NCBI GenBank assembly: GCA_026397035.1
Contig: JAPLVQ010000161.1
Location: forward strand, 1-10,690
From: Candidatus Iainarchaeum sp.
GTDB lineage: Archaea > Iainarchaeota > Iainarchaeia > Iainarchaeales > JAAZKV01
Direction of reading: 5' to 3'
DNA length: 10,690 nucleotides
The translations under genes and the position numbers were made by a program. The notes under the pieces are model-generated. The model was not told where the DNA came from. It saw nothing but the letters and a program-made list of their open reading frames with translations, and did not search any database. Below, piece by piece: positions 1-6,112 of the stretch; positions within the stretch are counted from its first letter, which is position 1, and each line of letters begins with the position of its first letter.

Positions 1-50
1 ATATAAAAAACAAGTAAAGGAAATGAATAATTTTAGGTTAAGAAATTTAG

Positions 51-1478
<1,428 letters not shown>

Positions 1479-1490
1479 AATTGGCAGAAT

Positions 1491-1536
1491 AAAAGCCGGT
1501 AAATAAAAAGCCGGTTTTTATTATTCTTTTTTAAAA
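1491..1536 (+). terminator. Hairpin plus T-rich tract after rpoA2
   Basis: The arms AAAAGCCGG (1491-1499) and CCGGTTTTT (1511-1519) pair over 9 bp with one G-U. The loop is 11 nt and a T-rich tract follows (1515-1532). The arms arise because the 10-mer AAAAGCCGGT is directly repeated (1491-1500 and 1506-1515) and CCGG is self-complementary. Archaeal termination depends mainly on the T tract; the hairpin may only stabilise the 3' end. Confidence 0.6.
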
Positions 1537-1642
1537 CTATTTTCTTTAACAAGGTTTTTTTAATAAATTAGTTCTGGATAACAAAATCCACATAATTCAA
1601 AGGTTTTTTTGAAGGGCTATTTTTTGAAGCAGTATAAGAGCA
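1537..1642. other. Spacer between rpoA2 terminator and rpl30e promoter
   Basis: This is part of the 340-nt gap between rpoA2 and rpl30e. It is AT-rich with no supportable ORF. The only pattern seen is a short direct repeat, TTTTTTGAAG, near 1605-1614 and 1620-1629, of no evident function. Confidence 0.4.
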
Positions 1643-1652
1643 TTTATAAATA
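1643..1652 (+). promoter_or_regulatory. TATA-like box for rpl30e-nusA
   Basis: TTTATAAATA is a good archaeal TATA box, preceded by the purine-rich AAGAGCA in the BRE position. A start about 25 nt downstream (near 1674) would give an mRNA leader of about 100 nt before the rpl30e ATG. The similar string GAGCATTTAAAAA lies upstream of rps12 (4529-4541). Confidence 0.5.
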
Positions 1653-1680
1653 TTCACAATTCTCTTTATTTTAGTTAAAA

Positions 1681-1710
1681 GCCTTGAGAAGCAATGAAGC
1701 GGAGTAAGGC
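1681..1710 (+). promoter_or_regulatory. Purine-rich hairpin in the rpl30e leader
   Basis: GCCTT (1681-1685) pairs with AAGGC (1706-1710). Between them, 1686-1690 faces 1701-1705 in a symmetric loop that can be read entirely as G-U and A-G/G-A pairs, including a tandem GA/GA at 1688-1689 and 1702-1703. GC (1691-1692) then pairs with GC (1699-1700) over a 6-nt loop. It lies close to the predicted transcript 5' end and is GC-rich for its surroundings. It lacks the 3-nt bulge of a canonical kink-turn. Confidence 0.35.
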
Positions 1711-1776
1711 AAAAAGTTTTACTCATTCTAAAGTTGGTTCTTTTGGTTCATTTAAAAAATTAAAAAAGGTGAAATT

Positions 1777-2073
1777 ATGAGCGTGGAAGCAAATAAAGAA
1801 ATAAGACGTGCAGTTGACACTGGAAAAATAGTTTTCGGGTACAGACAGTGCCAAAAAAAGCTTTTAGCAGGAGAAGGCGAAATGGTAATCGCATCAAAGA
1901 ATATGCCAAAAAATGAGAAAGAAACACTAAAACAAATAGCACTCGTTGAAAATAAAAAGTTCTATGAGTATTTAGATACAGGGCTTGCTTTAGGAAGCGT
2001 ATGCGGAAAACCATTTGTTGTATCAACAATGATGATATTAGAAGCGGGGAAAAGCAAAGTACTTGAAATCTAA
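1777..2073 (+). CDS. rpl30e: Ribosomal protein L30e (eL30), 98 aa
   Basis: This large-subunit ribosomal protein belongs to the L7Ae/L30e/S12e family, which binds kinked RNA. The N-terminal helix EIRRAVDTGKIVFGYRQ (8-24) and the signature LGSVCGKPF (72-80) are typical, and 98 aa is the normal length. The ATG has GGTGA (1768-1772) 4 nt upstream. It sits between rpoA2 and nusA, the standard archaeal position. The long leader with a hairpin could serve translational control; autoregulation by L30e is known for the yeast homologue, but for this gene it is only inference. Confidence 0.95.
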   Translation: MSVEANKEIRRAVDTGKIVFGYRQCQKKLLAGEGEMVIASKNMPKNEKETLKQIALVENKKFYEYLDTGLALGSVCGKPFVVSTMMILEAGKSKVLEI

Positions 2074-2148
2074 ACAATAAATAAAAGCTTGATAATTGCT
2101 GTGGCAAAAACTGCGGCAAAATTATTTTTTTTATACTTGGTGAGCAAA

Positions 2149-2544
2149 ATGAAGCTATCAATGGATGAAATACTATTAATGAACGCGCTCCAGCAAGTAA
2201 CAGGAGTAATGCCAAAAGATTGTCTAATCGAAGGACAAATGGTAGTATATTTAGTTGCGGAAAAAGAAATGGGCAGAGCTATTGGAAAAGCCGCAATAAA
2301 CGTAAAAACACTTCAAGAGAAACTAAAAAAAAGAGTAGAGCTAGTACCTTATTATGAAAAACCAGAAGATGTATTTGCTAAAGCGCTTGAAGTTGACTAT
2401 GCTACAGCAAGACAAACAAACGGAAAAATAATAGTGCTTCTTGACGGAACAAACAAAGCAAAAGCATACAAAAACAATTCAAGAATAAAAAGAGTAAAAG
2501 AATTAATCAAAAGAAATTTTGACTTGGACCTTGTTATTAATTAA
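2149..2544 (+). CDS. nusA: Archaeal NusA-like transcription factor with two KH domains, 131 aa
   Basis: This is the archaeal short form of NusA, consisting only of two KH domains and lacking the polymerase-binding and S1 domains of the bacterial protein. It probably binds nascent RNA during elongation or termination. KH1 covers roughly residues 1-70 and KH2 71-131. The usual GKGG loops are degenerate: GKAA at 46-49 and YKNN at 107-110, although flanking residues (NVKTLQEKL; RIKRVKELIKRNFDLD) fit the family. I chose the ATG at 2149, which has GGTGA (2139-2143) 5 nt upstream and matches the family N-terminus. The frame is open back to a TTG at 2089, but that adds 20 atypical residues without a ribosome-binding site. 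It is 75 nt downstream of rpl30e and probably cotranscribed. Confidence 0.9.
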   Translation: MKLSMDEILLMNALQQVTGVMPKDCLIEGQMVVYLVAEKEMGRAIGKAAINVKTLQEKLKKRVELVPYYEKPEDVFAKALEVDYATARQTNGKIIVLLDGTNKAKAYKNNSRIKRVKELIKRNFDLDLVIN

Positions 2545-2567
2545 AGATGTTAATTGAGGCTATCTTT
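2543..2567 (+). terminator. Weak hairpin at the nusA stop codon
   Basis: AAAGAT (2543-2548, overlapping the stop codon) can pair with ATCTTT (2562-2567), followed only by TAG and mixed sequence. It lies in the 75-nt gap between convergent genes. The support is weak and the T tract is poor. Confidence 0.25.
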
Positions 2568-2619
2568 TAGTGAAGTCTTGTTGATTTTTAAAGAAGTCCT
2601 GTCGACAAAGTATCTTTAA

Positions 2620-3222
2620 TTATGTGTTCTTTATTTTTAATGACGCATTCTTCATTGCAACAACGCTAAACTCTTCATTTTCAAAATCAATTTCAATACT
2701 TGCACAATCGCCAAGACTATCAAATTTGCCAAGATTGAAAAGTTCCCTGAAAATTGTTTTAATTGGGCCTCCATGCGAAATAATGCAAATAGTTTTGTAC
2801 TTGTTTTTGGATGTGATTCGCTTGAATTCGGCAATTATTCTTTCTTTGAACGAATCATACTCCTCAGAACCAGTTATTTTATGCCTTAATTCATCCATGG
2901 CAAGTTTAGCGACTTCTTGAGGATACTTTAATTTGGCTTCTGATTTCACTAGTCCAGTAAGAACCCCATAATTATTTCTCTCACGCAAATTCTTCGCTTC
3001 AATCGTTTTTATTCCAAGCTTTTTTGAAATTATTTCTGCAGTCTCCACTGCTCTAATGCGCGGACTATTAAAAACAATTTCAATTCCTAAATTAGAAAGA
3101 CTACTCGCAAGCTCATTAGCTTGTTTCTTGCCTTTTTCTGATAAATGATCATCATAGTCACCACCGTAACGATCCTCAATGTCTCCAGTAGTTTGCCCGT
3201 GCCTGCATAAATAAACTTTCAT
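2620..3222 (-). CDS. Histidine phosphatase family protein (phosphoglycerate mutase-like), 200 aa
   Basis: This is a phosphohydrolase or mutase of the histidine phosphatase superfamily, probably cytosolic. The catalytic set is complete: R7-H8-G9 (the His is phosphorylated), the SPRIRAVETA segment with Arg57, Glu81 in LRERN, and His150 in ISHGGP. Length and motif order match small branch-1 members such as GpmB/CobC-type phosphatases. The substrate cannot be told from sequence. The start codon overlaps the stop of the upstream hydrolase gene by 4 nt (ATGA, 3219-3222), indicating translational coupling. The gene faces nusA tail to tail. Confidence 0.9.
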   Translation of the reverse strand: MKVYLCRHGQTTGDIEDRYGGDYDDHLSEKGKKQANELASSLSNLGIEIVFNSPRIRAVETAEIISKKLGIKTIEAKNLRERNNYGVLTGLVKSEAKLKYPQEVAKLAMDELRHKITGSEEYDSFKERIIAEFKRITSKNKYKTICIISHGGPIKTIFRELFNLGKFDSLGDCASIEIDFENEEFSVVAMKNASLKIKNT

Positions 3223-3773
3223 TTAATCAACTCCATAATTTTGTTCAATAATCTTGGAAATTCAGTAAAACCCGCTGTTTTATTAAAGTGGCCTGCTTTC
3301 GGGGTGATAATTAGTTCAGCGTTGAGTTTTTCTTTTAATTCTTTTGCCTTTGCAAGAGGCACATAAGGATCATTATCAGAATGAAATAAAACAAATTTTT
3401 TACAATTGTTTTTAATTTTGCTCCAGTCAAAATCTTTTTCAGTAAATGTCTTATTAATCTTGTCAAGGTCAAGCCCTAAAGGACCGACAAAGCCCGAAAC
3501 CAAATAGCATGCTCTGATTTTTAATTTAGCTTTCTCAAGTTCTGAAAGGATAAATGCACAACCTAAACTATGCCCAATGAAAACAGTTTCTGGAGTAATT
3601 TCTTTGATATATTTACTAAGTGCATATTCCCAGCTATTTAATGTTTGTCCTTGGGGCGTAGGAAAATCAGGAATAATCACTTCAATCCCTTTTTGTTTAA
3701 GTTGTTGCTTTAACCAAGGAAACCAATTCTCTTGCGAATTGCCATAAGCTCCATGAATAATAAAAATCTTCAT
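3219..3773 (-). CDS. RBBP9/YdeN-like alpha/beta serine hydrolase, 184 aa
   Basis: This is a small alpha/beta-hydrolase of the RBBP9/YdeN (Ser_hydrolase) type. It begins with the oxyanion-strand motif IHGAYGN (6-12). The nucleophile is Ser69 in GHSLG, the acid Asp133 or Asp135 in HSDNDPYVP, and the base His162 in AGHF. Length fits the family (about 180-190 aa); there is no lid domain or signal peptide. Substrates of this family are mostly unknown. I chose the ATG at 3773 because GGTGA lies exactly 5 nt upstream; a TTG four codons earlier (3785) would overlap that site. It is coupled to the downstream phosphatase by a 4-nt overlap, so the two enzymes are made together. Confidence 0.88.
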   Translation of the reverse strand: MKIFIIHGAYGNSQENWFPWLKQQLKQKGIEVIIPDFPTPQGQTLNSWEYALSKYIKEITPETVFIGHSLGCAFILSELEKAKLKIRACYLVSGFVGPLGLDLDKINKTFTEKDFDWSKIKNNCKKFVLFHSDNDPYVPLAKAKELKEKLNAELIITPKAGHFNKTAGFTEFPRLLNKIMELIK

Positions 3774-3790
3774 ATGCTTCACCAAATAAC

Positions 3791-3832
3791 TTATTTACTT
3801 CACAAATCCATTTATTTACTCTGCAAAATCAT
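3791..3832. repeat. Two 21-bp tandem imperfect repeats upstream of the hydrolase gene
   Basis: Units 3791-3811 and 3812-3832 both start with TTATTTACT and agree at about 16 of 21 positions. A third, weaker unit starts at 3833 (TTATT). On the minus strand each unit contains AGTAAATAA, a TATA-like string. They lie in the 72-nt gap between the upstream gene's stop (3846) and the hydrolase start (3773). They could be promoter or operator elements two helical turns apart, or simple AT-rich drift. Confidence 0.45.
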
Positions 3833-3845
3833 TTATTAAATTTCT

Positions 3846-4469
3846 TCACAATCTCCCAAATCTGCGCGGTCTTTTTAATTTATCATGACGTTTTATTGTT
3901 TTTCTTTTGAACTGCGTCCCGTCAAAAACAAACCCGTTCTTTTTGTTAGCTACAAATCTAAGCCTGATACCTGTTTGTTTAAGTTTTTTCTTTGATTGTG
4001 TAATATTTTTTAGGAAAGCCGTCTTATCTTTCGCATTTCTAAAAGGAGTTTGCGGTGCTACATGGTATGCTTGATAACTTTTAGGAGTTTGTGCCAAGAA
4101 TCTTCTTAACTTTTTTTTCTGTTCTCTTATTGTTCCTTTTTTTGAAAAATGGTAAAAAGTATATCCAAGCACTTTACCTTTCTGTCGCACCGCAAAAGCT
4201 TGATTTAAACGAGGAGCATCAATTAAACTTTTCAAATCAAATTTTCCCGGAAGAACTGCTAGTTTTTCATTTGGTTTATGATTATGAACATGCACAATTA
4301 AAGTTTCTCCTTTTCTTGGTTGCCTGTGATAAACCACGCCGGCAAATTCTTTGTTTGGATAACTAGCTTTTACGAGGCGTTTACGCGGTTTTTTGTACCA
4401 AACCGTCTCACGCAATTCTGGGCTACCCTCAATAATTGCAGTTGGAGTAAATCTTTTAGCCATAACCAT
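3846..4469 (-). CDS. Uncharacterised basic protein with an HxHxH cluster, 207 aa
   Basis: I do not recognise a firm family. The protein is strongly basic, especially at 113-124 and the C-terminus (186-207, rich in K/R), suggesting RNA, DNA or ribosome contact. Residues 57-64 (LIVHVHNH) form a beta strand with three alternating His. LPGKFDLKSLID (73-84) and VLGYTFY (100-106) follow. This order loosely recalls the HxH...D layout of JAB/JAMM metal sites, but spacing is longer and the usual Ser is missing, so I do not assign it. There are two possible starts: ATG 4469 and ATG 4463. Neither has a Shine-Dalgarno; a TATA-like TTTAAG at 4487-4492 suits a leaderless start at 4463. It is divergent from rps12. 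Confidence 0.75.
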   Translation of the reverse strand: MVMAKRFTPTAIIEGSPELRETVWYKKPRKRLVKASYPNKEFAGVVYHRQPRKGETLIVHVHNHKPNEKLAVLPGKFDLKSLIDAPRLNQAFAVRQKGKVLGYTFYHFSKKGTIREQKKKLRRFLAQTPKSYQAYHVAPQTPFRNAKDKTAFLKNITQSKKKLKQTGIRLRFVANKKNGFVFDGTQFKRKTIKRHDKLKRPRRFGRL

Positions 4470-4484
4470 TTACGTGCAAAGAAA

Positions 4485-4494
4485 GGTTTAAGCG
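4485..4494 (-). promoter_or_regulatory. TATA-like box for the basic protein gene
   Basis: Read on the minus strand this is CGCTTAAACC. Its centre is about 20 bp before ATG 4469 and 26 bp before ATG 4463. The second distance is the normal archaeal TATA-to-start spacing, which favours a leaderless transcript from 4463. Confidence 0.35.
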
Positions 4495-4530
4495 GGTTCT
4501 ACTTGGAGCTTGATTTTAGTGCTTGGCTGA

Positions 4531-4557
4531 GCATTTAAAAAGGTTTCCTTGAGGAAA
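4531..4557 (+). promoter_or_regulatory. Upstream TATA-like box and inverted repeat before rps12
   Basis: GCATTTAAAAAGG (4531-4543) resembles the rpl30e promoter string. Directly downstream is a perfect inverted repeat, TTTCCT (4544-4549) and AGGAAA (4552-4557), with a 2-nt centre. It lies between the box and the predicted start near 4560. The position suits a regulator site in the divergent promoter region; on the minus strand, TTTTTAAATG is an alternative promoter for the basic protein gene. Confidence 0.35.
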
Positions 4558-4610
4558 TAAGTTGGTGAGCGTGGAGTAGTACTTAGTTATTCTGAGTAGT
4601 TTGATCGACG

Positions 4611-4619
4611 CTTAAAATT
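4611..4619 (+). promoter_or_regulatory. Proximal TATA-like box for rps12
   Basis: CTTAAAATT is centred about 28 bp before the rps12 ATG. If used, it would give a nearly leaderless rps12 mRNA, in competition with the box at 4531. Confidence 0.3.
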
Positions 4620-4642
4620 GTAAAAATAAAAAAGTGAATTGA

Positions 4643-5074
4643 ATGGGAAACGGAGAATTCGCAGGCTCGAGCATGGAAAAAAAGCGCAGAAAGTGGCGCA
4701 AAAAAGACGTACGCTCCATAAAGAAAACAAGAGCAAAAAATAATATTCATAAGGATTTACTAGAAGGCTCTCCTCAGGGAAAAGGAATAGTACTTGAAAA
4801 AAGAGGAGTAGAAGCAAAACAACCAAATTCCGGAATTCGAAAATGCGTAAGAGTTCAATTAATTAAGAACGGAAAAGAACTAACTGCTTTAGCACCATAT
4901 GACGGTGCGATAAAATTTATTGACGAACATGATGAAGTAATTGTTGAAGGACTCGGGGGAGCGCAGAACGGGCCAAAAGGCGACCTTTGGGGTGTAAAAT
5001 ATAGAGTAACACACGTGAATGGGATAAGCCTTGAAATGCTAAGAACAGGAAAGAAAGAAAAAACAAAAAGATAA
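4643..5074 (+). CDS. rps12: Ribosomal protein S12 (uS12), 143 aa
   Basis: This small-subunit protein of the decoding centre is nearly full length for archaea (about 145 aa). NGEFAG (3-8), GIVLEK (48-53), [12 protein letters not shown] (56-67), [10 protein letters not shown] (69-78) and [11 protein letters not shown] (93-103) are conserved. Two positions in the decoding loops differ from the usual sequence: PNSA reads PNSG, and the D-I/L-P-G-V motif reads D114-L-W-G-V, with Trp116 for Pro. The start is ATG 4643 with GTGA 5 nt upstream, and the family N-terminus fits. rps7 follows 51 nt later and shares the initiation string TGAATTGAATGG. Confidence 0.96.
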   Translation: MGNGEFAGSSMEKKRRKWRKKDVRSIKKTRAKNNIHKDLLEGSPQGKGIVLEKRGVEAKQPNSGIRKCVRVQLIKNGKELTALAPYDGAIKFIDEHDEVIVEGLGGAQNGPKGDLWGVKYRVTHVNGISLEMLRTGKKEKTKR

Positions 5075-5125
5075 AAGCAATAATTTTTTTTATTTGAATT
5101 AATTAACTTTTTGAGGATGAATTGA

Positions 5126-5998
5126 ATGGATAAAGTAGAAACAAAAGTTGAAGTGCTTAAAGAAGCTGCTGTTTTGGCAAAAGCTGAAAACAAGGCTATG
5201 GTAAAAGAAGTAAAGGCAGAAGCTAAATTACACGAAGCAAAGACGCACGAAGTTAAAACCGATGCTAAAGTTATTGACACTAAACAAATAAAGAAAGAGC
5301 ATTTCAAAGAAGGTTCTATTAAACAAGTTGCTGGCGACGCGCAGGCTCAAAGCGAACCAAAACCAATTATTGTAAGAAAAAAGTCACAATTTTCTGATTA
5401 TAAATTATTTAATAAATGGTCATTTAGCGACGTAATAATCTCTGATTTAAGCATGGTAAAATATGTTAATCTTGACCCGATAGTAATCCCGCACTCTTAT
5501 GGAAGAAAAACAAGAGGAAGATTTGAAAAAGCGAATCTGAACATTGTTGAAAGACTTGTAAACAAATTAATGCGTTCAGGACAAGGAAAAAGAAAATTAA
5601 GCGGTAAATTTATTAGAGGAAGAGGAAGTTGCGGAAAAAAACTTGAAACAATTAGTATTGTTGAAAAAGCATTTGAGATTATAGAAAAACAATCTAAACA
5701 AAATCCAATCCAAATGCTTGTACGTGCAGTAGAAAACGCGGCGCCCAGAGAAGATGTTACTAGAATTAAAAAAGGCGGGGTGTCTTATACTCTTGCTGTT
5801 GATGTTTCTCCATTAAAGAGACTTGATGAAGCTGTAAAAAATCTTGCTTTAGGCGGGTTTGGCGGATCATTCAATAAAAAGATAACTGCGGCTCAAGCGC
5901 TTGCGGATGAAATAATTGCTGCAGCAAATAATGACCTTAAAAGCTCGTCAATAAAAAGAAAAGACGAAGTTGAAAGAATAGCAAAAGCTTCAAGGTAA
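5126..5998 (+). CDS. rps7: Ribosomal protein S7 (uS7) with long N-terminal extension, 290 aa
   Basis: S7 nucleates the 30S head. The conserved part begins near residue 92 (YKLFNKWSF) and includes NLDPIVIPHS (115-124), VERLVNKLMRSG (141-152), NPIQMLVRAVENAAPRED (193-210), VAVDVSP-like AVDVSP (224-229) and ADEIIAAANND (260-270), ending in the usual IAKASR. Archaeal S7 is typically about 190-215 aa. The excess is a Lys/Glu/Ala-rich tail of about 90 residues with HEAKTHEVKTDAK repeats, probably helical or disordered. There is also an apparent insertion of about 10 residues at 158-170 (SGKFIRGRGSCG). The ATG is preceded by GAGGATGA. The next ATG lies within the tail without a site, so the long form is the best reading. 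Confidence 0.95.
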   Translation: MDKVETKVEVLKEAAVLAKAENKAMVKEVKAEAKLHEAKTHEVKTDAKVIDTKQIKKEHFKEGSIKQVAGDAQAQSEPKPIIVRKKSQFSDYKLFNKWSFSDVIISDLSMVKYVNLDPIVIPHSYGRKTRGRFEKANLNIVERLVNKLMRSGQGKRKLSGKFIRGRGSCGKKLETISIVEKAFEIIEKQSKQNPIQMLVRAVENAAPREDVTRIKKGGVSYTLAVDVSPLKRLDEAVKNLALGGFGGSFNKKITAAQALADEIIAAANNDLKSSSIKRKDEVERIAKASR

Positions 5999-6003
5999 AG
6001 GTC

Positions 6004-6019
6004 AAAAAAGCGATTTTTT
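6004..6019. other. Small A6/T6 hairpin with GCGA tetraloop after rps7
   Basis: AAAAAA (6004-6009) and TTTTTT (6014-6019) flank a GNRA-type tetraloop, GCGA. It lies just after the rps7 stop in the 114-nt gap before the EF-2 gene. No T tract follows on the plus strand beyond the arm itself. It may mark an RNA processing or pausing site; the six A-T pairs are weak. Confidence 0.3.
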
Positions 6020-6112
6020 GCAAAATATTATGAAAGTGACTTTTGCGGAATTGCTAATTATTTTTATTTCTAAGTAAAGAGTTCTTGGAAAAACATTTTT
6101 GTGGTGATTTGA

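Noticed and set aside
1681..1710. Canonical kink-turn in the rpl30e leader
   Set aside because: The tandem G-A pairs are there, but there is no 3-nt bulge on one strand with direct stacking on the other, so it is only kink-turn-like.
2089..2148. Upstream TTG start for nusA
   Set aside because: It adds 20 residues foreign to the family and has no ribosome site, whereas ATG 2149 has GGTGA at the usual 5-nt spacing.
3846..4469. JAMM/JAB metalloprotease assignment
   Set aside because: The His-to-Asp spacing is too long and the Ser of HxH-x7-SxxD is absent.
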